This document shows positions 21,895-32,192 of a DNA stretch of 64,000 nucleotides, piece after piece. The notes under the pieces are model-generated. The model was not told where the DNA came from and did not search any database. It saw only the letters and a list, made by a program, of their open reading frames with translations. A program made the position numbers and the translations under genes. How positions within the stretch are numbered: position 1 is the stretch's first letter; each line of letters opens with the position of its first letter. The DNA is from Azolla caroliniana. Its lineage: Eukaryota; Polypodiophyta. The stretch is from positions 13,640,001 through 13,704,000 of the forward strand of contig JBHGNT010000015.1 of the NCBI GenBank assembly GCA_043228905.1, given 5' to 3'.

Positions 21895-22560
21895 AAGCTC
21901 GTCTTGTGTAAGACAATGGCTAGCCATGGATCTTTCGTTTAACTAAGATTCATCTCACAATCTAATTTCATTTTAGTATGTACTACCAATTCTCCCATGT
22001 TGCCACATGCTTTCAACATACAAGAAAATGTCATCATATTATGTAAGAGACCTTGCACAAGCATTCGAGGATAGAGTTGTATGATATCCTCATTCTTATC
22101 ATACTCAATATCTCCCAATAACATGGCAGGCCATTGTACCACATCTCCAACCAACAATAAATAATCAAAAAGCTCTTGGGCTTCATTTATTGCTCCACAT
22201 TTACGGTACCAACAAAAGCATCTTTTTCCAATCCTTCTTTTGCATTCACCAAATCATTGTTAAGCACGATATCCTCCTCCATGAAGAGACCTTTATTTAT
22301 ACTCTCATCATGAATCTTTTCCTTTTTTACAATAGATCCAGTGTTTCCACAAGAGTTCAGGATGCAAATATATATGATCCTCAGTTTGCATCTTCTAGAA
22401 ATAGTTCATTGCTTCGTAACCATTTCTGTGTTGAGCATACCTAGTAATGAGTGATTCAAAGATTATGGAGTCCTAACAAGAAGCTCACCATGCACTTTTT
22501 GTGCTTTTTCAAGTAATCCAAATTTTGCATACATATCATGAGCATATTAGTGATTACAAG
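21895..22560 (-). pseudogene. Pentatricopeptide-repeat (PPR) protein pseudogene
   Basis: Minus-strand reading in several frames gives PPR-type pieces: ILNSCGNTGSIVKKEKIHDE (about 22320-22380), an AINEAQELFD-like motif near 22180, YPRMLVQGLLHNMMTFSCML (about 22000-22070), and KACGNMGELVVHTK just downstream. The L/S-type PLS pattern of 31-36-residue repeats (A..LY..M...G..PN..TF...LKAC) is characteristic of plant organellar RNA-editing factors. Frameshifts and stops are frequent and no N- or C-terminal domain is present. This is the only host-gene-like sequence in the window. Confidence 0.65.
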
Positions 22561-23329
22561 ATCATGTTTCAAACCTTGTTTGCATATACTATTGTGCACT
22601 TCTATATGTCACACCTGACACTACATATTATGTCTAATGATCCATAAAGATATTTTTGGGTGAATGGAAATTATCAAGTGCTTTGATGTTTCAATATTGT
22701 TGGTAGGAATTTATGCACCGAACACTACTATCAAAGGTTATCAATGAATCGTGTATGTTTTTTTATCAATGATTTTAACGTGTGTGTTGCATCATAATCT
22801 ACTTCACAATTCTCATTAAGGTGTGTTTTCGACAAATTGGCATATGAGGTTTTGATGTTTGCTATGGAAATAGTTGCATCAAGATGAGCTTTGGATTTAT
22901 ATTTCAGCCTATGCAATATATGGAAACTTGGAGTGTGTTGAACTGAATGTAGGTGATGTCTATGATAAGTCCTTTTGCCATAGATGCGTAAAATTCAAGT
23001 TATGCAAGAGCTTGAGTCTTGAGATAATTTTCCAATATGTTTTGAGTTTAATAAGTATATGATAAATATATACAAAACATTGGTTGTTAGTCCCCTTGAG
23101 ATTTAATTCTTCTATATTGCTTCATTTCTTATTTGATGCCTATATGCAAAAAGAATTTGGTATTTTTTGAAAATGTTAATTCAAAGGGTTGACTTGCATG
23201 GGATTCAACATTAGCAAACATTAAGGGATGACTTGCATGCTCAAAGACATAGGTAGTTGATTGATATGTTTTCACATATTCTTACATGATGAAACATGTA
23301 TTACTGATGCATAGTCCATGATGAAGGGC
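22561..23329. other. AT-rich stretch, no gene recognised
   Basis: Short frames on both strands without family motifs. It separates the PPR pseudogene from the LINE remnant and may contain decayed 5' LINE sequence. Confidence 0.45.
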
Positions 23330-24850
23330 TTTTGGATTTTCAAGTTCAGTTACAAGACATTCTGAAGAATTTATACCGCCAAAGTCATCAAAAAGCAAGA
23401 TTATGTCAATTGCAAGAGGGGTTTAAAGATAATTGCTCACAAGGCATGAGTTTTATAATGTAATTGGGTGTATTGTGAATGTAAAACTCTTGGTTAGAAT
23501 AGTATTACAAAATTTGAAGTCTTTAAGAAATATGCTTACATTCTTAAGAAGCAATTCACACAAAATGTTTCAACAATGTTAGAATTTTGGTTCCATGTTG
23601 GAGAGTTGAAAGGTACCATCTCCTAGGTCATTTCATCAATGGATGCTTATCCATGATGAGAGGGTTGTACAAAGTGTTTGAAAAGGCATTATCCCACAGA
23701 CTTAATAAATACTTAATTTATTCAACCATCTCAATATGGTTTTATTATAAACAAATATATTGTATAATCTATTATATGTTAAAATGGCTAACTAGTATGC
23801 TCAACATACACATTAAGAAAAGATTATGGTACCATTAGATTGAAAACATATGACCACATTTACTCTCTTTTTTTCTGAGTGATAACAATATGGAATTTGG
23901 TCCTTACATGCGTTGACTTATTTTTTTACTGAAAAATGGAACACCTTGTGTGACGTTTAATGGAATTACTCCCAAAGTGTCTCTTACTATATCAATGTGG
24001 CAAGGATTTCCACTTAGTCCATTGTATTTGTTATTGCAACACATCCTTTACTAGTAATGTTGTCCAATCTTGCAACTAGTGGTTATATTGTGGGTTTGCA
24101 TATTCTTTTTTGGTGGATAACTAATAACACAAGCCTTGACTGATGATTCTTTTATTGGAATACAAATAAGTTAAATGATGGTTATGTATTCATCCAAATT
24201 ATGGATTTATTTGGGAGAAATAACAAGATATACTATTGTTGCATGAATCTTTGTCAATGAAATCAAATGGTGCTCCTTGGGTGGTTTGGTGGTCAAACCA
24301 TGGTATATTCTTGTTATAGGTCATTACCAACATATCATATCATCATTCAACATATCATTGTCTTGGCTATCACCTAAAGGAAAAAAGGTGTGGAATGTAT
24401 GCAAGTTAGTGCAAGGTGGTGGCAAATGTTGCAACATGGTTGGCATTCTAATTTGTCATTTTATGTGAAGGTATTCATATTAGGAGTCATGATTTGTGAG
24501 GCCCCATTAGGTTCAACCTTAAGCAAGTGATGACTAGGATTAAGTACATGCTTCTTTTGTACCATTCCATTGGAAATAATACATATAGGCTCTTTAAATG
24601 ACCTATAGCTCATATCATTTGGAGGCACTTAGCAAAGGTTTTATAAGTGTTATCTTCTTGTTATTTGAGGCCTCAACAATGGGTTTTTACTCATCATGTT
24701 AAAAATGGTCCAAATGGTTAGTTGGAGATCTTCTTCCAATATTTACGATATTGGGGGTTGTAGGACAATTGGAATGAACATAATGCTCTCATGTTCAATG
24801 GTAAGCATGGGGGTGAAAGCCAATATTATGAAGTTAAAAGTCATTCTCAT
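23330..24850 (+). pseudogene. Decayed LINE (non-LTR) reverse transcriptase
   Basis: Plus-strand fragments in changing frames keep the order of a plant L1-type ORF2. The RT connector reads LDFQVQLQDILKN...QKARLCQLQEG (23330-23420), RT block 1 KALSHRLNKYL (23683-23715), a decayed LD.K.YDH block near 23830, then NGITPKVSLTISMWQGFPLSP (23960-24030), and a C-terminal WNEHNALMFNG (24767-24805). The FADD-type catalytic box is not legible. No poly-A tail or target duplication was found. Such elements insert by target-primed reverse transcription. Confidence 0.6.
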
Positions 24851-27800
24851 CATGTGAAATTTTTGTATGTTGGAGAATGTGGGGATCATTTGCTCAAATG
24901 CATATTCAAGTTTTCTAATGGCTTGATACGATATCCATCTACCTACATAGGTAGACAAGGCGAAAATTGTCATGAACTGACCGAAACGTTGTAATAATGG
25001 TTTTTACATCACTTGTTTAGCTTGAGAGAGAGGGAGAGAGAAACTCTAACTCAAAAGGCATAAAGTGGATTTCATATTTTTTGGATTTTACAATCTTTTA
25101 TATTACTTGGGCCCATGTAGTGGTGAATAAGTATTTTGCCTCTTGCCCCCCTTTTCCTTGACTCAAAGAATCTCCCTTTTGTATAGTCAATGTGATGTCA
25201 GCATAATGGCAATAGAAGTGAAGCATTTGATGTAATGAAATTTTGTTCCTTAGACTTTGATTGTCTTCAATCTTGCTTTGGTACATCGATAGTTACAAGG
25301 CAATAATATGAGATGTTGATTATAAAGGTTGAGGTCTAGTAGTTCACTTCTTTGTTCGAGGCTCAAAGATGACTTTGTAATGGATGGGCGGTCAATTGTA
25401 TTCCATTCTTAATATGTATATCGCATGTTTAGTTTATGGCATGTTTAATTGTACAGGTTGAGGATCCTTATAGGGATGTGAACCTACGCTTGTATGTCCA
25501 ACATTGTTAGTGTCTATTATACATGTGAATACAATGGTTGGTTTTGGCATTAACATCATAATCCTTTTGGTTGTGTTACTAAGGAGCGATACGTTTTGTA
25601 AGAAAAAGGGATCAAGAATGTATGTGTTAGGTGTTACCATGAAATATAGGACACACATTATAAAACTTTTTGTGCCTTTTCATTATTTATGTGGAAAGAT
25701 GGAAAGTTCTTGGTAATATAATCATCACATATATGTGTATTGTATTGTGATGACATATTTAGGTCTCATGTTGTTTGTACATAAACCATATCCATCTATG
25801 ATGCAACACATAATTTATTGGATGTGATATTTATACAAGTGCATAATATTAGGATAGAAGTTACTAGCTACAATACAACCTGAAATAAAGTTTGTGCAAC
25901 TTAAATGTTACATGGTCGAATGCTTCGCATTTGGATTGCACACTCAACATGGTTTTTGACTTTGTATCCATTTCTTTGACTTGTAGTGACCGGAGGAAAT
26001 TTTATTTTTAAATCTATTGAGGAGCTTGAGCCTTGGACATAAAAATTCATATATGAAAATTGTCATTATTATATATGCGTCGTGATCGTGGGGCAATGAA
26101 TATTAATTTTTTTTCCCCCAATTTATTTGTTAGAGAGAGTGGTGGGTCGGTAGATAATTCGATGAATGTGTTAGATAAGGGATTTGAGTGTGATATCTGA
26201 AAAAGATTGATCTTAATATAAAACTTGGAAACCAGTTGGAAGAGGAGTAATGAAGTGACATTGATAATCTAAGAATTTCTTCTTGTGATTGAAAGTTGGT
26301 TCAAGGTGGATTGTTCTAGCTTGCCAAATTGTATTGGATCATCAGATTTTAGATTATGAAATATGTTTCCTTTTACAAATCACAACACCCAAAATTTCGA
26401 TAAAACCTAAAACCTAAAAAATAAAGAACCAAAGTTTAAATGTGATATAATGCAATGACTAGTTACTAATGGACCATGTATAATCCGTTATAAATGGAGA
26501 TTATGAATCATTTTAGAGTTTCGACATTTGATTTTCTTGTGCTAGAATTTGAAAGGGAATTTAAATTTAGGGATATTGAAGTGATGATAATTTAATAACA
26601 AATTATATGGCAACACTTAGGCCGTTCAAGGTTGTTTCTTAATCATTGGAGCACCTTGTTATAGGTGACCAAATATTTTCTGTAACATTTAAGATTGTAG
26701 GTGACCAAATACCATTCTAGTGTCTAGTTTTAGGTGACCAATATTTTCTTTTTAAACGAAAGGGTTTCAAACATTTCACTTATGGTGATGGACGCCCACC
26801 GAACTAAATTGTTGAGAAATGACCAGTTAAGGATCACTCATACGAAGTGGATGTGAACGTGCATGGTACAATAACTATCATCCTTATCCAAACAACAAAT
26901 GAATAGGTGCATGAAGAGGCAAGAATTTTCATTACCTATTCAGATTCTAATGCTTGGATTGTTTAGTTTTAATGTACACTAAATAGTTGAAAACTATGCA
27001 AAGTGAAAAAACAACAAAGAAAGCAAACTAAAACTACATAAAGAGGAATGCTAGAGACATCAATGACATGTGCATCACGAATACAACCTTGACCACATGT
27101 TGCTAAACATTAAAGAAAATTTAATTTATATTATCACTTGGAGATATATATTTATATAAGTAAAATTTAAAGTAAATTTTACAATTAATACTTGGAGGCA
27201 CGCGCAACATGAATAAGTGTTACTGATGTGATCGATAAAAAGGTATGAAATAAACAATGTAGTCCCAATCATAATAATTGTAAATGTCTCATCCAGAATC
27301 TTGCTATTACAACTTGCATAATGACATATGGTTACCTTCACAAGTCCCAAGCATTAATGTCACAAAATAAGTCATTCTAGTCATGGACTTCAATACCCTT
27401 TTACTTAGTGATGTTATTGGTCTATTACTTCTTGATCAAACTATTTATTGCAACCTTCTATGCCGATCCTCGTTAGTGATGTATGCCTTTCATAAAAATC
27501 GTAGGGCATTACGTCCTTTTTGGGCTGGAATGGAAGCTTAAATCAATTTGAGGTGTTCCACTATTGAGAACAAAAAAGTAACATGTAAGCTCCATTTAAG
27601 CCCATATGACATATATGGTCATAAAACAGTCCTTAACGTTTCTAATACTTAGGTGTATTTCATTGAAATTTAGACCATCTTTGACAAATAAGTCAATATT
27701 GGAAATTGTATCATTAGATTTTATTTTTTGACTTTCTTTTAGCAAAATATTATTATTTTTCTATTACACATCTTAACTTTAAGACATCATAGTAAAAATA

Positions 27801-28020
27801 CATGTAACTTAAAAATCTGTTGAAGTGCCTTACCAAAAACTGAAGAAGTCCAACTTCGGCAGGCTATACAATGCACCACTTGCTTAAACCCCGGACACTT
27901 GACAGTGGACTACACCCTACGATCGCACCGCATGATTTGTCAATCCCTTGTTCACACTCTCGATCAATGTGAGTACAACTTGCTTAACTGTGTCGCCGCT
28001 TTCGGCCAATCGAGGACACC
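24851..28020. other. AT-rich stretch, no gene recognised
   Basis: No domain or RNA gene. Small direct repeats of AGGTGACCAA (26660-26760) occur three times. The last 190 bp (27830-28020) are GC-richer, contain no legible frame and abut the Gypsy-A LTR; they may be another element's remnant. Confidence 0.5.
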
Positions 28021-28460
28021 TATTGCTAGAGCTTAGATCTAAACATATGATAAGGATAACAAAGATAGATTAATAAGAAAGGAGAGAGAGAAAGAAGGGT
28101 GTCGATCCACCCGAGCACCCCTGAGCGAAGGGATCGAGACAGACTCGAGCCTCGATCGGTGTCCCATACCACTGACGTGGCGTTGAGTTGTACTTGGTGC
28201 TGGCGCGCTCGCCACAAGTGTTGACCCACCACAAGAACAGAGTCTCGACGTAGTCAAGAGATGATGAAATGTGGGTAGCTAGGCCTCACACTTATAGTCA
28301 GACCCAAGGCCCCTAGGCAAGTTCACACTTGGCCTAATGGGTTGTCTCAATCTCGAGGATTCAAAGTAATCCTCCCCTTTATTACACTCTCGTTTAACCC
28401 TCACACTTTATCCATGTGTATAGAATACTACGGTACATTCTCACCACAGGATATTATATA
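28021..28460 (-). repeat. Gypsy-A 3' LTR, major part
   Basis: Aligns with 4482-4923: GATAAGGATA, AAGAAAGGAGAGAGAGAAAGAAGGG, the GACTCGAGCCTCGATC block, GAGTCTCGACGTA, TTCACACTTGGCCTAATGGGTTG, and ATTATAT before the breakpoint. The remaining 20 bp of the LTR (32159-32178, ...CCGTAACA) lie beyond Copia-2. Confidence 0.88.
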
Positions 28461-28893
28461 TGTTGAGAAACAAGCTCAACAAAGGTATGTGATGCATATT
28501 GGTAAGTGACATATTCTATAGTAGCTATTAGGAAATTAGCTACTAGTGGACATAAAGGTGGAACAACTATTTAGCTATCTACAGTTATTTAGCTATGCAC
28601 AACTATTTAGCTAGTCACAACTAATTAGCTAGTCACAACTAATTAACTGCATATGTAAGTCACTTATAACTTAGGTAAAAATGTAGGAGTAAGAGAGAAG
28701 TTGTAAGAGAAAAAGAACAGAAAAACAAAAAACTAACGAGAGTGAGTTGAGCTCTGCGTGTAATGAAATAGAAGCTTTTGGATTGCTACAGAGGTAAGTC
28801 TCTTTCCCCCTTTCTTTCTGTCTTGAGCACACTAATGATCCAACACATCATGTTCCGCTATGCACAAAGAAGAGCCATAGTGCCTTCATAAGA
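28461..28893 (+). repeat. 5' LTR of Copia-2
   Basis: 433 bp, TGTTGAG...CATAAGA (expected ...TAACA as in the 3' copy). It holds five 18-bp U3 repeat units at 28563-28652, one more than the 3' LTR, which accounts for the whole 18-bp length difference. Confidence 0.92.
28563..28652 (+). repeat. 18-bp tandem repeat in Copia-2 U3, five units
   Basis: Units of the form ACAACTATTTAGCTATCT, the last two with AATTA replacing TTTAG, start at 28563, 28581, 28599, 28617 and 28635. Tandem U3 repeats of this size often act as transcriptional enhancers in plant LTRs; that role is inference here. The 3' LTR has four units (31846-31917). Confidence 0.92.
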
Positions 28894-28905
28894 TGGTATA
28901 AGAGC
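28894..28905 (+). other. Primer-binding site of Copia-2
   Basis: TGGTATAAGAGC directly follows the LTR and differs from the canonical initiator-Met site TGGTATCAGAGC by one base. Confidence 0.85.
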
Positions 28906-29027
28906 AAAGTTTCTCGTAAAGAAGATTAGAGCAGTACAGATCTGAGAAGTTTGGTTTTGGTTGTTGATCTAAATCAGAGAATTGTCTGTGAAGTTAATCG
29001 TAGCAAAATCCCTAATTGAAAGAGAGA

Positions 29028-30045
29028 ATGGTTGCTGAGAATGGATGCCAAATAGTCATAGAAAAGCTGGATAAAAACAATTTCCCTGAGTGGAATTTCA
29101 AAATGACAAATTTCCTGATGGAAAAAGGATACTGGGATTACATTGAAGGAGACCTAAAAGAGGCTCCAGAGATCCCTGAAGATTAAAACATTTAAGGAAT
29201 GGAATCAAGGGGCAAGGAAAGTATTGCATTGACTGTCACTTAGCATCTAAGATTCGATGCTTGGACAGATACAAGATGCTTTGCTTCCAAAAGAAGCTTG
29301 GGATAGTTTGGTAAAACTATTTGTAGGAAACACAAAGGCTAGAAAGCTTCAGTTGAAGAGTGAGCTAAATACCTTGGAAAAAGGTAAGATGTCAGTTAAT
29401 GAATATGCTCTGAAAATAAAGAGCATATGTGAATCACTTGCTTCTATTAATGTGAAGGTAGAAGATGATGATAAGGTGGAAATATTCTTAAGAGGGTTAG
29501 GACCTCAATATAAAAGCTTCAAAACATATATTCTCACAAGGGATAACATCCTAAGTTTTCTAGATCTAGTTTCAATGCTTGTAGTGGAAGAAAGAAATCA
29601 GATGGATGATGTAAACAAAGGAAACTCTAAGACTGAGGGGCAAGCCCTCTACAATAGTGTTGGAAGAGGCCGAGGAAGAGGCCATGGAAGATTTGGTTCA
29701 GCTAGAACCAACAACAATCAAGGAAGAGGACAACAAGCTATAAGTGGAAGTAACAACATCAGAGGTAGGGAGAGCAATCGAGGAAGAGTGAAGCAAACTT
29801 ATTTGAATGATGATGGTTGTTGGTATTGTGGAAAACCAGGACATACACAAGCTGAATGCTATAAAAAACAAAATGATGAAAAAAGAGGGAAGAGACAACA
29901 AAACAATTATCCTTCAACTAGTGAAGATTGTGATAAAGATGGTGCATTTGTGATGCAACATGAAACAACAACAATGGCTAAATGTTCACAGAGATGTAAT
30001 GAGGAGTATATGTGGTATGTAGATTCTAGGCATCTAATCATATGA
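29028..30045 (+). pseudogene. gag: Copia-2 gag with zinc knuckle, and protease start
   Basis: Gag begins at ATG 29028 (MVAENGCQIVIEKLDKNNF), reads WNFKMTNFLMEKGYW, stops at about 29184 and after a shift continues in the open frame 29257-30045. UBN2 motifs: AWDSLVKLF, KLQLKSELNTLEKGKMSVNEY, then LVVEERNQ. A Gly/Arg-rich stretch follows and a CCHC knuckle CWYCGKPGHTQAEC (about 29818-29859) for RNA binding. The frame then enters the protease (MWYVDS) but a two-base loss turns DSGAS into DSRHL and ends it at 30045. Confidence 0.88.
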
Positions 30046-30262
30046 CAAGACATGCAAATTGGTTTGAAAGTTTAAGAGAACCAGAGATTCTTGGCTATGT
30101 ACAAACAGGCGATAACACCACTCATACAATCAAGCATGTTGGAGATATCCCATTGTGGGAAGAAAAAGGGGAAACAAAGTATATGCTGAATGTGATGCAT
30201 GTTCCAAACCTTGCAAAAAATCTAATTTCTGTTGGACAGATAGTAGACCAAGGAATGAAGTA
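30042..30262 (+). pseudogene. Copia-2 protease remainder
   Basis: In the next frame TRHANWFESLREPE through HTIKHVGDIPL and MLNVMHVPNLAKNLISVGQIVDQG is the rest of the aspartic protease and the start of the pre-integrase region. The frame jump relative to gag is exactly at the protease active site. Confidence 0.8.
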
Positions 30263-30706
30263 ACTCCTAAAGAATGTTTCTATGGAAGGAAACCTAGTTT
30301 AGGACACTTAAAAGTGTTTGGATGCCTGGCTTATGTCCATGTAAATGCTAAAGTGAGAAGTAAGTTTGATCCAAAAGTTGAAAAATGTGTTTTTGTTGGA
30401 TATTCAGAGGAGAAAAAAGGGTATAGATGCTATAACCCATTAACAAAAAAGTTTGTCGTAAGCCGTGATGTAATATTTGATGAGTTGGGCAGTTGGTACA
30501 ACCTAAAAGAAAATTTAGAAATTGATGAAGGCTGTGAAAATGAAGACAGAGAAAAATCTGAAAATGGAAGAGATTGCCACAAAAATGGAAACAAGGTTGG
30601 ACAACAAAGTTCAACATCAATAGCATGTACTGGACCATTTGGAAACTTAGGTAGTAAATCTGAATCTAATGCATGGAGTGATAAAAATGCAGGACAAAAA
30701 ATATGA
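30263..30706 (+). pseudogene. Copia-2 integrase C-terminal fragment after a large deletion
   Basis: Immediately after VDQGMK the sequence becomes TPKECFYGRKPSLGHLKVFG, so the HHCC module and most of the DDE core are missing. The remainder (CLAYVHVNAKVRSKFD, YSEEKKGYRCYNPLTKKF) is well kept and matches the C-terminal part seen in Copia-1. No catalytic function is possible from this fragment. Confidence 0.88.
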
Positions 30707-30728
30707 TGATAGAAAGGGAAAATAGAAG

Positions 30729-31595
30729 ATGCCAGAATATGAAATGCTTGATGATGGATCTAGAAACATGGAAGATGTAGATTTAGATACATCATTGGAT
30801 GATGAGCTTGGTATAGGTGCCATGAAAATCCCTGGTATGGAAAAAGCAATGAAAGATGCAAATAAGAAACTAAGAAGATCAGAAAGAAAGAAAATGACTG
30901 TTGAAAGATTTGGTTATGATACATACATGGCTATGCATTATGCATACATGTCTAAAGTGGTACAAATCCTTGATCCAAATAATTTTGATGAAGCAAAATC
31001 TAATAAGAAATGGGTGAATGCAATGCAAGAAGAAAAATATGCATTGGCTGAAAAAAGAACGCGGGATTTGGTAAAGTTATCGAAAGGAAAAAATGTGGTA
31101 GGTTGCAAATGGGTCTACAAAACAAAACATTATTCAAATAGAAATGTTAGTAGACATAAAGCAAGAGTTGTTGCAAAGGGATATGCCCATATGCAAGGAA
31201 TTGATTATGATTAAACATTTGCACCGGTTGCAAAGATGGCAACATTGAGGACACTACTTGCTGTAAGTGCAACCAAAAGATGGGTTTTGCACCATATGGA
31301 TGTAAAAAATGCTTTTTTACATGGTAACTTAGAAGAAGAAATGTATATGTGTCAACCACCAGGTTTTGAAGATAAGAAGCATCCAGAATATGTTTGTAAG
31401 CTGGAAAAGGCTATCTATGGACTGAAACAAGCACCGAGAGCATGGCATAAAGAACTTTCAGAATCTCTGAAAAAGATTGCCTTCAAAATGTCAAAAGCTA
31501 ATCCATCACTGTATGTAAAGAAGATAAATGATTGCATTGTTGTTATCTTGATATATGTTGACGACTTAATCATTGGAGGTGATTCTATGGACTGA
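30729..31595 (+). pseudogene. Copia-2 reverse transcriptase, truncated after YVDD
   Basis: Linker then RT: ERFGYDTYMAMHYAYMSKV, KWVNAMQEEKYAL, VGCKWVYKTK, VSRHKARVVAKGYAHMQGIDYD with a TAA at 31212-31214, then HHMDVKNAFLHGNLEEEMYM, AIYGLKQAPRAWHKEL and ILIYVDDLIIGGDS. After this, a deletion joins directly to TDILTKGLNMEKHTQF (31590-31640), the extreme end of pol. RT thumb and RNase H are gone. Confidence 0.88.
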
Positions 31596-31727
31596 TATTC
31601 TTACAAAGGGATTGAACATGGAAAAACATACACAGTTTAGAGACATGATGGGAGTTATAAGCATTGGTATGATAGCTGAAAAGCATGAAGAAAAGAAGAC
31701 TGAAGATGACCTCAAGAAAGGATAAGT
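31588..31727 (+). pseudogene. Extreme C-terminus of Copia-2 pol
   Basis: A frame reading TDILTKGLNMEKHTQFRDMM continues to AEKHEEKKTEDDLKKG and a TAA at 31723-31725. This short tail contrasts with the roughly 200-codon extension at the same place in Copia-1. Confidence 0.75.
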
Positions 31728-31743
31728 TGAGCTTGAGGGGGAG

Positions 31744-32158
31744 TGTTGAGAAACAAGCTCAACAAAGGTATGTGATGCATATTGGTAAGTGAGATCTTGT
31801 ATAGTAGCTATTAGGAAATTAGCTACTAGTGGACATAAAGGTGAAACAACTATTTAGCTATCTACAACTATTTAGCTATGCACAACTATTTAGCTAGTCA
31901 CAACTAATTAGATGCATATGTAAGTCACTTATAACTTAGGTAAAAAAGTAGGAGTAAGAGAGAAGTTGTAAGAGAAAAAGAACAGGAAAACAAAAAACTA
32001 ACGAGAGCGAGTTGAGCTTTGCGTGTAATGAAATAGAAGTTTTTGGATTGCTACAGAGATAAGTCTCTTTCCCCCTTTCTTTCTGTCTTGAGCACACTAA
32101 CGATCCAACACATCACGATCCGTTGTGCACAAAGAAGAGCCGTATTGCCTTCGTAACA
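31744..32158 (+). repeat. 3' LTR of Copia-2
   Basis: 415 bp, TGTTGAG...CTTCGTAACA, preceded by the polypurine tract TTGAGCTTGAGGGGGAG (31727-31743). Differs from the 5' LTR mainly by one fewer 18-bp repeat unit and a small number of point changes, so the insertion is moderately young. Confidence 0.92.
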
Positions 32159-32178
32159 ATATGGTCATGCCCGTAACA
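32159..32178 (-). repeat. Gypsy-A 3' LTR, terminal 20 bp
   Basis: ATATGGTCATGCCCGTAACA continues the LTR interrupted at 28460. On the minus strand the LTR thus begins TGTTACGGGCATGACC. The polypurine tract (minus AGAGGGGGAG, 32181-32192) is two bases away. Confidence 0.85.
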
Positions 32179-32192
32179 TACTCCCCCTCTTT

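Larger units (their letters stand above)
28461..32158 (+). mobile_element. Copia-2: internally deleted Ty1/copia element
   Basis: LTRs 28461-28893 and 31744-32158, primer site TGGTATAAGAGC at 28894-28905 and a polypurine tract before the 3' LTR define a complete insertion of 3698 bp. It lies inside the Gypsy-A LTR; ATATA before and ATATG after are the imperfect duplication. Gag and most of RT survive, but the integrase zinc module and core, the end of RT and all of RNase H are deleted. LTR termini (TGTTGAG..AACAAGCTCAAC) and polypurine tract resemble Copia-1, so the families are related. Stops are few. Confidence 0.93.

Noticed and set aside
28456-32163. Perfect 5-bp duplication for Copia-2
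   Set aside because: ATATA and ATATG differ at one base, and the AT-rich site allows several alignments; reported only as imperfect.
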